Shown in pieces: positions 37,980 through 49,700 of a DNA stretch of 64,000 bases. The position numbers and the translations under genes are program-made. How positions within the stretch are numbered: position 1 is the first letter of the stretch; each line of letters opens with the position of its first letter. This DNA comes from Moringa oleifera (lineage: Eukaryota; Streptophyta; Magnoliopsida; Brassicales; Moringaceae), in contig JAJFZO010000191.1 in assembly GCA_021397835.1 (NCBI GenBank), positions 5,275,001 to 5,339,000 on the forward strand, in the 5' to 3' direction. The notes under the pieces are model-generated. The model saw only the letters and a list, made by a program, of their open reading frames with translations, ran no database searches and was not told the DNA's origin.

Positions 37980-38850
37980 TAAAGGATATATCGTAATTAA
38001 ATTTAATATATTATTTATTAAATTAAACATATATAAACTAAATTCAATAACAAATAAAATTTAAAACTAAAATATTTAATTAATTGATGATTAATTTAAT
38101 ATTCATAATAAAATTAAATAAATTATTTTTCTCAAATTAATAACAGTCTAATTAAAAAAATATCTAATTACTTTACAATAAGCTAAACTCATACCAAATA
38201 AAATTAAAAAACATATGAAATCTAATTAAATAATTTGTTTTCAATTGATAACTACTAAATTTTATTAACATCATAATTTTCATACAAATCTATTCGGACT
38301 ATTTATGTCCAATTATAATCTAATTAAACTATAATATAATTAATTTAACATAAACTAAATTTATTAGCAAATAAAATTAATAACTTAAAATTTTACTTAA
38401 CATCTAATTAATTATTATTTTTAATTAATCTAATTAAATTATTTATCACTAATTAATTACAATGTTAAATAATTATATCTAACTAATTTATATAACAAAA
38501 CTAAATTTATTAACAAATTAAATTTACAAGTTAATATTAACGTCTAACGAATATAATATTTTAATTAAATTATTCATCATAAAATAATTACAATGTAAAT
38601 AAACAATTATATCAAACTAATACAACAAAAACAAAATTTATACCAAATAAAATTGAAAACTTAAATTCTAATTAACATCTAACTGATATAATTTTAAAAA
38701 AAATTAATTAAATTATTCTATCACAAATTAACTACAATCTAATTCAATTATTATATCTAACTAATATAACCAAAAATTAAATTTATTAACAAATAAAATT
38801 AACAACCAAATAACTTAAATTTATTAAATCTAACCTAACCAAAATTTTAC
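37980..38850. repeat. Degenerate AT-rich array, ~130-170 bp spacing
   Basis: The word (A/G)CAAATAAAATT(A/T)A recurs at about 38049, 38192, 38364, 38513 (variant), 38642 and 38790, each followed by AACTTAAA and CATCTAA(C/T)(T/A)-type words. The irregular spacing suggests an old tandem array, possibly within or next to the CACTA element. Confidence 0.5.
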
Positions 38851-38869
38851 AATTTAATATAATCTATCT

Positions 38870-39100
38870 AATCATACCAAAAAATACAAAATCTAATCTA
38901 ACAAAAAAATTTCAATTCAATCTAACTTAAATTGTTCTACCTAATCTAACCAAAAATTTTCAATCTAATATAACTTAAATTATTCTATCTAATCAAACAT
39001 TGGTAAAATTATTAAATCTAATATAACAAAATTTGTTCTATAAATCTAATATAGCTTAAATTGTTCTATAATTTTAACAATATATATATATATATATAAC
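38870..39100. repeat. Short-unit AT-rich array and (TA)n tract
   Basis: Repeated wording TCTAATATAACTTAAATT(A/G)TTCTA with AACCAAAA(A/T)TTT between, in units of roughly 50-75 bp, ending in a (AT)9 run at 39080-39098. Non-coding. Confidence 0.55.
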
Positions 39101-40709
39101 AAGATAGTTAAAATTTTTTTCAAGTTTTGAAGACTAACCTACTTATGCAATGCAATGTATACATGTTGACTTCTCTTATATAAAATATATTTTGAATGTC
39201 AAATGTTTATGATATTTTTATGAAAAAATATAACAATTTTATTCAGTAATATGACATGATATAATATAGACGCTATATATAAATTTAAGTTCTTTTGCAC
39301 ATTTTTATATAAGTGATATATATTTTCTTAATTTAATATATATATATATGTATATATTAAATTTTAATAAATATTAATTAAATATGATATTAATATTTAT
39401 AATTAATAAACTTTTCATATTTATGAAATTTATTACTTAAGAAATTAATTAAAACAAGCTCTACTCATATATAATTCATTAATTGAAAATTTAAGATTGA
39501 TTTTTTGTTCTTTAATTTAATAATTTTAATTTTATTAAAATTATAAAAATTAAATTAAAAGATAAATTTTTTTATTACTATGAATTGTATTAGATTATGA
39601 CATGTAATAAGTTAATAAAATTAATAATTTAAATTATTTTATTTATTTTTAAATTTTTATATTAATATTTTAAATTATTAAAATATTTTTATACTTTTTT
39701 ATTAAAAATTCAAAACAAAAATTAGATTACTTAAAAAATTTATCGAATTAAAAACTGTAGATTTCAATCATAAACTGATCACCTTCATAATGGTGGGATT
39801 TAAATTTTCTTTTGATTTGAGTATGTTAATTTTTTAATAAAATAATAACATGTAATAATTTGATAAAATAAATAATTTAAATTTTTTATTTATTTTTTAT
39901 TTTTATATTAATATAATAAATTATTAAAATACTCTTCTAAAACCTAATAGAAGTTCATGTGCATAAACTCAGTTAAACCTGCAATGAGCCTGACTTCCAA
40001 GTTCCAAGTGGTAGTAAATGTTGGCAATGAATCCCTGCTCCGATATTGCATTTATTTGGCAGAACCAGATGTTTTTCAGAAATATCTTGTGATGAAGGGG
40101 AAACACTAAGATTACTGAAGGCGGATGAAGCTTTGAATTGAACGCAGCCCTTACCCATGTGAATTAATTTATTGCCCTTGTTCTAAATCTGGAATTTTTA
40201 TTCCGCATTGAAGGCTTGGGAAGTTCTACGTATGAGCTTGAACGAAATGCTGCCCCCCAGTTTCCACTTTTAAGGGTTCCCTTTCCTTTTTACAGCCCAC
40301 TGGTTCAACTTTCTTGATGAGAAAAAGCCAATCAATGGAGGTGCCTCTCGCTCTATTACAAAGTTCTTCTTTGCTATTTTTCTGTGTGCAGATTAGCTAA
40401 CGAACTAAGGAGAAACCAAACACTTAACAGTTACACCTTTCAATTCATCGCACCCACATGGTGAGCACTGCTGCTGATAGATTCTTCTGCAAATGTAAAG
40501 CTGATGAAGAAGCACTGAGAAAATTGTTATATATCTTTACAAAGCCAAAGTGAAAAATGAACATTAAACCCAATAACAAAATGAAACAAGAAATCGGTGA
40601 TCTGTAAAGTTTCTATTGATGAAAGAGGCAAATCCACTAAATATACATACCCAGTAAATATTCCAATAACAATAGTAATATATGCCATTGACAGAGAACT
40701 TGTGTGGAT
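39101..40709. other. AT-rich spacer then 3' flank of a small gene
   Basis: Strongly AT-rich up to about 39.95 kb; normal composition afterwards. A 61-codon minus frame at 39973-40158 (MGKGCVQFKASS) is not supported by splice sites or a family match. The part near 40.5-40.7 kb probably belongs to the 3'UTR of the gene at 40710. Confidence 0.45.
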
Positions 40710-41033
40710 TCAATGAGACTCCGCGGCGTTTCCTTCTTGCAGGTAGGAGGATTCGAGCATGGAAGGCAAGACCAGAGGAGAGAGCAGAGGAATTGGATCT
40801 TTACTTTGGTAGAATGAATTGAATGAAGACGAAGGGGCAGAAGAAGAAGACATTGGTGGTGGTGGTGCTGATGATGAGTTCGTTTCTTTGAGTTCAATGG
40901 TGAGATTAGGCTTTACGAGCTGAAGAAGGCATGGAGCTCGCCTTTGCAGCCTGCTGAGGGGCCTCCTGTATATGAAGTCCTCCTTGTGCACACAAGTTTG
41001 GAAGCCAGGAAACTCAGAGCCAGAGCCCTCCAT
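40710..41033 (-). CDS. Small unrecognised protein, 107 aa
   Basis: An intronless minus-strand frame, ATG at 41033 (MEGSGSEFPGFQTCVHKEDF) to stop at 40710. The N-terminal half is well ordered in look and basic (FIYRRPLSRLQRRAPCLLQL), followed by a Ser/Pro-rich linker (SSSAPPPPMSSSSAPSSS) and a hydrophobic/Leu-rich stretch (DPIPLLSPLVLPSMLESS). Composition differs clearly from the AT-rich surroundings. A leader with a long CT repeat lies upstream, and TTTTATATC at 41122-41130 on the minus strand may be the TATA region. No known domain recognised. It could be a plant-specific short regulatory protein; function unknown. Confidence 0.6.
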   Translation of the reverse strand: MEGSGSEFPGFQTCVHKEDFIYRRPLSRLQRRAPCLLQLVKPNLTIELKETNSSSAPPPPMSSSSAPSSSFNSFYQSKDPIPLLSPLVLPSMLESSYLQEGNAAESH

Positions 41034-41088
41034 TGTTATTGCCCCCTGTTAATGTCCAACACACCCAACTATGTACTTGCCTGTAACA

Positions 41089-41130
41089 TTGAAAGAGAGA
41101 GAGAGAGAGAGAGAGAAGGAGATATAAAAT
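41089..41130 (-). promoter_or_regulatory. CT-repeat leader and possible TATA region
   Basis: On the minus strand, TTTTATATC is followed at once by a run of CT dinucleotides (GA on plus, about 41091-41116), a common plant core-promoter/leader arrangement. It lies about 60-95 bp upstream of the 107-aa frame. Confidence 0.4.
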
Positions 41131-41133
41131 CAT

Positions 41134-43632
41134 AGAGGTTTAATTTATGGATAAGAGAAACGTGGAACATTTCCAATAGATCTTGCTTCCCACACACACC
41201 AGGCATCCTCTGATTGGCAGGGGGAGACTTGTCTGCTAATCAGACTGCTGTGAGCAGGCCACATGGCATGTTGGGTAAGCACTGGAATTGCTGAAGCTTT
41301 GATATGCTTAGGTATTTGTAAACCATTCATGTGAGGAGATGAGGTTGCCGTTTCTCGAAAAACTAATTCCACGGCTTATCTTCGTCCATGTGAGTAAGGA
41401 ATCAATGCACAGATTTAAAGAAACCCAAGTTTCAGTGACAAGATCCCTCAGAGGCGCATGACAACTTTACAGATGTTTCACTGCAAGCTTTTGTTTTGCT
41501 TCTTACTTTTCACTAGCATCAAGTTCCCTGACAGCAGGTTGCTTCAGGCTTAGTGGTTCTTTCTTTCTTTTTTTTTTTCCTTGTTCTCCATATATTATAA
41601 CAGATTAAACATGATTGTCTGTGATCGATACTGTTGTATCCTTAAAAGAGATTTTGGATTTCAATCCACAGATACCTGCAAATGAAGGGTTTTCGAAGCT
41701 CGACCAAGTATTACGGTCTTAGAGAATTACTTAACTGTGTACATTGAAAATAAGTTCCAACATCCTAAAATTTCAATGCATCAACTTGCATAAATCATCA
41801 TTACTAAAATGAAAACGCATTTTAATAGAAGACTTTGATGTGAATCTAATGGTGCCAACAAGGCTGGCTGAGCATGAATAATGAATTGGGTGCATTGAAA
41901 TGTTAATTAAACTAAGTACCGGAAATCTCACAGATGGGTATGATTATAATACCCAGACGATCAGTGCTCCACATGTTAGCAGCATTGACTGTTGACCAGT
42001 CTGATCTACAGAGCACAAGACACAAGTGGTGTGTGTCAGTTTCTGCGCACTTCTACTGTCTTTTTTGGGCACTTTCCTTTGTAAGATGTGTGTGCATCGA
42101 TTTTGGGTTATGACATATCGGCTGATTTTGAGGTTGTCAGCTCATGGGCTAAGATGGAATCATGGGAACCAACGAGACTAACAAGCACTCTGTTAAAAAT
42201 TATATCCTCTTGTAAATTGTTGGTGGTTTGTAGAATAAGCAATGGCCAATGATCACCAGTTGGATATGCAACTTAAGAGAAAAAAACCTTTACATCTTAT
42301 CAACTTTTAAGTTTCCATTACTCATCTTGGTTTGTGTTACATGCTTTTGTGTCCGAAGTTTTTTGTCTGGATCAACCATCATATTGCGTTCTTAACAGTA
42401 TAAGCACGATAGGTTTGAAGCCAGGAACCTGTCAACATTACTCCCAATGCGATCAGAATTCAAAAGGCAATCATGCAACTTTAATTATTAAAGCACAGAG
42501 CCACAAATTGGTCAATTTCTTGAGCCAATAATGCAATCTGGCTGCTATGCGAGTTTGACACAGGCAGCAATGGAAAGCCAAGTGGCGGCACCCTGCCCGA
42601 GTGTTGGACGCCAAACCATTACGAGAGTGCCTGTCACGTTGATGACAAAAGAGCCATAAACAACAAGCATTTGCCCCACCCTTTTCGTCTTTCTCTTACT
42701 TTATGGATTGCACTCTAGTCTGCTTTCCAGCTTTCCTTCCAAGGCTTTTGGTCAAAAAGAACGAAACCAGTCGCATTCTATTAGACTGGAAGCATGCGGT
42801 GAGGCAACAATATGTATTGCTGCCTGTAAACAGTATGTACCATGTTCAGGTTGATAGACAAATAGCCACCAAGATTCCACAGCGCAATCCTCCTTATTTG
42901 GAACAGAACAGAATAAATGGAACCTGAAGATTAAAGAGTAGTCTTGGATGGAGAGGGCCCTGCAAACTGTCAAGTTATGAATGAGTTGTCCGATTCATAA
43001 ATCAGAAGCAGGTTATGAATGAGTTGTCCGATTCATAAATCAGAAGCAGACGAAACCCATATGTTTAATGGATGTCTCTATCTGATAGCTATGTGAAAGA
43101 TTCGCATTCAAATCTGGTGGGACTTCAAAACAATGTCACCATGTACAAATACTCAAAGCCGCCATCCATTAGCTTCTGCCCATTGGCTGATAATGGTCAA
43201 GGTTGGTAGCTTCACCCAACCAAACAGATACGATACACTATTCAATGACGTAGGATTCCTTTCCTTCATCTGTCCAACTGATATTCTACTTTTGAAGTTT
43301 TGACCCCAACAACTCCCAAAGTTTACCAACAGTCTGAAATTCTAACATAAACAGGGTTAAAACCAAAGATTAATTATATACAAAAAGACATCACATAAAC
43401 CGAACATCTGCTTTGCTACTTTTGTGGCCCCAACTTGACATTGGATACACTGTGAAGATATAAAGGTCAAGGGAATGACAACTTCGGTGAATTTACAGGT
43501 CTTGTGTTTCTCCCTACAGCTTCCTTCTAGAGAAATGACTGCGTTCCTAACATTTCATCTCACATGTGCTACGACTTTGAGGTTTAATGTACAGGAGAAG
43601 AGGGGGGGGAGGGGCAATGAGCTGTTCATGGT
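41134..43632. other. Spacer upstream of the 107-aa gene
   Basis: Moderate GC, no supportable gene. Short frames (42334-42531, 42703-42927) lack family features. Contains the 38-bp tandem duplication listed separately. The 3'UTR of the ACR gene lies near 43.4-43.63 kb. Confidence 0.45.
42974..43049. repeat. Perfect 38-bp tandem duplication
   Basis: The unit starting GTTATGAATGAGTTGTCCG at 42974 is repeated exactly from 43012 to 43049. Each unit holds an 8-bp inverted repeat (TTATGAAT / ATTCATAA) around a 10-nt loop. The exact identity suggests a recent event. Confidence 0.92.
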
Positions 43633-46600
43633 TCAAGAGTAGGACCTAACCAAGCCAAAGTTAACGAAAGATCTTGACTTGAAGAGGCCACCAAAGAGAA
43701 ACCTGGTTGGAGATTCATGAGAACCAGGTTTGAGTTCTTCTGGGCAACCTTTCACTTTCAGTATGGTCTGCCCAATTGCTTGCCGTATTGAGTCAATGGT
43801 CTTAGCATCTACAGGATAGCCTGATGCATCACGAACATAGAATGTATTCAGGGCTTTGCCTCCTTTGGTTGTGACTTCTGCTCTTGTGACAGTGAGGCTG
43901 TTTTCCCTAAAGATGCGAGTGACAGCAGATAGCAGCCCAACTCTGTCCGTTGTGCATAGCTCAAGCTTTAACCCCTGCACAAGGATAAAACAAGCTAATT
44001 GGTATTATAAGACAATCACGCAAATCATCTATCAGACTTACAAGTAGCTAAACTTAAGAAAGCATATCAGAGAAGGAAATGAACTATACAATTAAAAGAT
44101 TTCTTTGAGTGGAAAAGGTCTAAAGTTTGACTGAGAACCTCAATTTACAAACTAATTTATATTAAATTCTTTCAGTCAAAAAAGAGACTTAAAACTTGCA
44201 ATTTAATAAATAAATAAATAAGAAGAGCCCAACTGATATCAAACCTAAGGGATTAGATTATTCAGAAGTTCTAAGATAACAGAGGAGCAAGAATACTGCC
44301 CCAATATGAACATAAGTGCTGTTACGTCCCTAGCAACTGCACAAATGCGTTGTTACATAAACTGATAGAACTTTGCGGGCAATACTGAAGCAGATGAGTC
44401 CAAAGGCTGAGAGTAAATTTCTGTTGTACTCACCTCAGATACTCTTCTTTCAATAGCTGCTTCAAGACATTGTATCACTCTTTCTCTCTCTGCATCTGAT
44501 TTTACAGGGGATCCATCTATGTGCCTGATATAATATTCCTGCAAAAACATCAAAAGATATGGTTAGTGAAACTAAATTGACCAAAATGGAAGTGAACCAC
44601 TTTGCGCAACCATATACCTGATAAGCTTCTGGCCCTTCAGCATCAATATTTGCATGGTAAACCACATACTGCATATCTGTCAAGGTGCAAACTGTATCGA
44701 AGAGAAGCTTTGGCCTATCTTTAGACCTGATAGTAACCACCGAGTAGTCTTTGTCATACCAGTTAACAACATTCACATTAGGCCTCTGCTTCTCATCTGA
44801 AACATCATCATCAGCTCGTTCATAATCCCTATCAGCAAACATCATCTGGTGAAGCCTCCTCCCAGTGTGGATGACTCCATAAGAGACCACAGTCTTGGCT
44901 TCTCTCGATTTGTTGCTTCCCTTGAGTACATTGCATAGGAGTTGTTTAATCACGGACAACCTCTGTGGGTCAGTAATTGCAGCCCCGGTTTCCTCATCAG
45001 TCACTTGCATCACAGCAGCCACCCTTGTGTTGTGCGTCCAGACCTCTGCATTCACTACATTGCATTTAAGGTGGGTGAGGACAGCACTAACTTCAGAGAG
45101 CAGTCCTGGTCTATCACTTCCAGTTAATTCGATGGCAGTATGGTCCATGGACTGTTTAACCCCAATAGATCTCATGGAAGATGTAAAGCAAGATTCTGGC
45201 CCTAGAGACTGAAAACAAAACCCAAAAAAGTAAGATGGTGTGTAAACAAAAGCAAAGAAATGCAGAAAACAAGATCAAATACAAATTTGCAACTCACTTT
45301 TCGAATGTAATCGATGACCCCTTCATCTGTAATCTTGTTTCCATCTTGATCCGTAACATTAAAAACTGGTGAAGAGAGTACACAATCAATTTCTTAGTCA
45401 TAAGGGATACTATTTCATGGAAAGAGAATAAAGTTTGAGAAATTGACAAAACGGCAGCAAAATCTTACCATCCATAAACCAACCACCATCAGAAGAGATG
45501 TAAGCTTTGGTTATGATGAGGTTGAGATCAGTGAGGATTTGTACAACCTCCAGTAGTATTCCATGTTTGTTTGCACTGTCCACCTAAATCACCAAATCAG
45601 AGTAAGTACCAAATGTTTCATGAACAAAGAGGCTAAAACAATGCCAAACTTGATGGTCAAAGAAACAAAAAGAAAGGAAGAAATAGGAGCCATACCCTTA
45701 TTACAGTTGCATTCTTGCAGGCTTCGTTATCAATCACAACCCTGACAAAAGAGTAAACAAAGGAACAAGTGTAAAAGTCAAGCTTTCCATCTTCCTTCCA
45801 GATTTAGCTCAGCTCAAGCTGACTATGAGAAAGAGGAAGAAATCACATACCTGGGTGGATTCATCCTTCTGATGAGTTTCTCGTATTCATCACCCATGTC
45901 AGATGAAAAGCTCATATTGACTTCTGGAGCAATGAGAGGAAAGTTAATCAAATGAAGCAATAAGTATCAAGAGAGCCAATCAAAGGGAGAGAAGGAAAGG
46001 ACAGTTACACCACAGATGGAAAGGAAATTGAATCAGAAAAGACATTAACCATAAGCAAAAGTCCTGCAAATAGGACTTACTACAGACACCAAAGGGAGTG
46101 AATTTATCTTTTTAACAGAGGAACCAACCAATCACAAGAAAACACCAAAATCATAGTAACCCATATACCAAGAACGCCACTGAAGACTCGAAAACAAAAA
46201 GTCAGTACTCACTAAAGGTCCAAAAGGTGATTTCTCTGTTTGGGTGTGTATTGGTGGGGCGGAAGGGTATTTGATGCTAATATTTCTGAGGCAAAAAAAA
46301 AATAGCACGCCAATCAAGCCATTGAAAACAGCCACAGAGGGGGGGAGGGAGAGACAGAGAGAGAGAGAGGAGAGTAGGAAAATGAGGGGAAAACCAGATC
46401 ATGGATTCAGCTCAGAAAGCTTCGAATTCGGGGCAAATGGACAAACAACTAACAAAAACCACTAACACCAACTCCAAGAGAAACTAAAACAGGGAGAACC
46501 CAGAAGTGAAACCAATTAGCAAGAGAGAAAAACGAAATACTTCGCCAACAAAACCAAAACCAGACCCTTCCTACAAAGCAAAAACCAAAAAATCGCATCC

Positions 46601-46672
46601 ACTCAGGTCCATAAACACACCCAGAACAAAGCACGAGAATCAACCATGGAAAAACAACAACCTACCCATCAT
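43633..46672 (-). CDS. ACR4: ACT-domain repeat protein, ACR4-like, 448 aa
   Basis: Eight coding exons on the minus strand: 46672-46666, 45923-45851, 45741-45696, 45583-45469, 45365-45298, 45208-44618, 44538-44434, 43974-43633; all GT-AG and in frame. The first exon contributes only ATG ATG G; translation could also begin at the in-frame ATG at 45915. Four ACT domains are visible by their D/NRxGLL signatures: [17 protein letters not shown] (about 48-), [17 protein letters not shown] (about 133-), [16 protein letters not shown] (about 266-) and [17 protein letters not shown] (about 343-). The C-terminus [20 protein letters not shown] matches the ACR4 subgroup. ACT repeats bind small ligands, usually amino acids; plant ACR proteins are thought to be amino-acid sensors or regulators. 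No defect seen. The symbol is by resemblance. Confidence 0.92.
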
Positions 46673-46777
46673 AGTTTTTGGAGAACTCTCTGTGATCTAC
46701 TACCCCGCAGTTGCCTTGTTTCTCTCGAGACAGAGGACTGTAATTCAGCGGATATGAAAACCTACAAACTAAACTAC

Positions 46778-46785
46778 ATATATAA
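46778..46785 (-). promoter_or_regulatory. TATA box of the ACR4-like gene
   Basis: Minus-strand CCTTATATATGTAG, about 110 bp upstream of the first ATG, placing the start of transcription near 46750. Confidence 0.6.
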
Positions 46786-49700
46786 GGCTGACTGGGGAGA
46801 TCTTAGGCTCCCCTGATCTCACTCCCATTAAGGAAACAAATATGTATATAATTCCCTTTTTTTACAATTAAAGAAATTTACGAAAACTCCTATAAAAAAA
46901 ACAATTCTAAATCAGACACAGACCCGACACGATACTCCAAAAACCTGCAACTTCAAAAGAGAAAAAGGAAAGTACCATAAATAAATAATATATTTTCTCT
47001 CTCTTTATTGAGCAAATATTTTCCTTTTCCTTTTTTCTCTAACCTAAATGACAGTAACATTTCCTTACATGTGTAAAGAGACTTTCCCAAATAAGGAAGA
47101 TGGAGGCCCGAACTAACCCTCGGCGCATGATAGCAAGGAGTGTGCGTTCTGCGTAAGTGAAAGGAACAGTCGTGGCTAAAGTGAGCGGGTGAGTGAAATA
47201 AATTACGAAGTCCTGGTAACTTCCAAGGTTTGAGGAGATGAGCAATTGGTCAACAGTTGTCACTCTAGAGATTGGCCAAATTAGGGATTTAGGGCTGTCC
47301 CCAACTCCTAACTCCTATGCTTTAGCCTTAATTCTAGGGTTTACAATTTTTATGGGTCATTTAACCCTCGTGCTTTAATTGATTTTTGTCACATGTTTAT
47401 TTAGATATCCCAACCGTATCTCTCTCTTCAAAGAAGATCTCCTCAGATTTCAATTTTGGATTAATTGAATTTGAAATTTAAAACAAATATGTTAAGAAAA
47501 TTACATAAAATTGGTTGATTTTTTTTCCCTTTTTAATTTTCCCATCCTTTCCGATAGAATCATAGATATTCCAAACTTACCCTTCACTGGTTTTTCTGTC
47601 AAAGTAAAACATTCTTAAAAATAGAAATATTTTCAAATTTCTTTTATTGCCTATAATTATTAAAGAGATATGAAATTAACTAATTAAGATAATATAATTT
47701 TGATGGGATTTAATTTATGGGTTGCCACGGCAGGCGTGTCTCGCGGGTGCATGCCGGCTTCATGTTTCCGACTCGTGCTATCCTCTCCCTCTTCTCCTCC
47801 AAAATTTAGGGTTCAAATATCTGCTTTCCAAATTTCCAAATTTCTTAGGATTAAGTAATATGCTTTGCTTAATTGCATTGGGTAAAGTGAAATTAACTTA
47901 ATTATTTAACTTTTCAAAATTTGTCACATTTGGTGTGAGGCTCAAGATATGACAATGAAGGTTTTTGAAGCACATTCATATTAATCAACTAGCTTGGTCC
48001 GACGTCTGCTCCAGCCTAGGGACTCCTTATGTCATAAAGTCCAATTTGATAATACAGCTTTGCTTCGATTTTAATTAATTTAATATTAATTTTTTGAATT
48101 CTTTTGATCTTATTTTATTTAAAGGAAATCAGTTGATTTCAACATAAAATTCTTTTTTCTGTAACAAAATTGAAGCTATTTGCTAGAAATGTTGATGCAG
48201 TCTGCACTAACCCAACAAAAATTGGTGTGCTCCAATTTCCACCTAAAAAGTGGGCAATGGGTGGTGATGTTGGTGCAACATTGTGAATGGCACCCCCCAT
48301 GAAACAGGCAGGGTGATTCAGGCACAAGCCTAATGTTCCATAACTTGTCGCCCACTATACCACCTCAGACCTCACCAATACTTCTCATTTTGACCACCTT
48401 CCCATCTTCCGTCCAACCACTCTTAAGTGGTTTCCTCCTCATAAATTATGCATTTTCTCGTTTAATTTTAAAATAGAATATTAAATATAATATAAATATT
48501 GGTATATTTTTAAAACATTAAAACTTTTTTTAATGTATGATTTGGTAAAGGTTACCCATAATATTTAGCTACCAACATTAAGAAGACAAGAACTTGGACT
48601 TAAACTCCAAATCTTCTATGAATTTGACTTTATGTACCAAATTAATTAAAATTTAATGAATTGTATACTTCACTAATCCCTATCGTCCCTACCCACTTAA
48701 TTAACCTCGTATGATCGACATAATTGCACCCATCAAAACCATTAATTGGTGATAAGAACTACAAGAAATCCATGTTGCCGATTTTAATTAACTTTAAAGA
48801 TTATGTTTAAGCATGAAATTTTGGAGCATACCCATCATTAATACCACAATTTAACCACGTGATTCAATCATCGGATTTCATTAACCACCGATCTTATTTC
48901 AAAACCATGTACCAACTACCGTTTCAACGGTCTCCTCGTAAAGATTAGATTGTTTAATTATTCAAGTAATTACTCGAAAACGACATGAATAAATAATTTT
49001 TACTTATGAGTAAATCTCACTTAACTATTAAATGGGAGTTAAAAAACCCTAGTCAGCGGTCAAAGAGGTGGTTGTATTTTTTTTAAAAAAAATGGTTTTG
49101 GTAGTAGTGAATAAAATAATTGGGCTTTGGGAGTAGGAAGGGTGAACGTGACAAGAGGCAGACCCATGAGGAGGAGGAAGAGGAGAAATGGGAGCCACCA
49201 TGGCGGTCACGCACGGAGCACGTGTTAGCCCATATATTCGTTTCTTTTCTCTTTGGAGTAGTAAACAAACCACAGCAAACATTAAAATAAAAAGGTCTCC
49301 CGAGGCTCACTAAGGGTCGTTTGGATTCGCTGCCAGGTCGACGTCCACGTCAGAGCAAGCTCTAAAGTCCATGTAGGAGTGCGATTTTGACGTTGGCAAA
49401 CAGGCCCTTTTTGCTCTTCTTTCCTCACACGTTCTACTTATTACTTTATAAATAATTAAAAAACAGAAGGCCTAATTTGTTTACATTTAATTTTCTTTTT
49501 CTGGTTTGCTTGAAATGGTGGTTAAGGTGTGGGCAAGGGACTGGACCCCAAAATTGAGGGACGGGGTCCTTGCCAGAGGCATGGACAAAAAGGTAACGTT
49601 CTTATATTAATAGCCCATGTGGAAAAAGCTGTATTTTTTTCGTAGTTAAAACATAATTAATATTTAAAAATACTGTTTTTTTAATTTAAGTTTTTTTTAA

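Noticed and set aside
40637..40897. 86-codon minus frame overlapping the 107-aa gene
   Set aside because: His-rich frame-shifted reading of the Ser/Pro linker of the 107-aa gene.
49049..49310. Two overlapping minus-strand frames
   Set aside because: Low-complexity Ser/Pro wording, no splice or promoter support.
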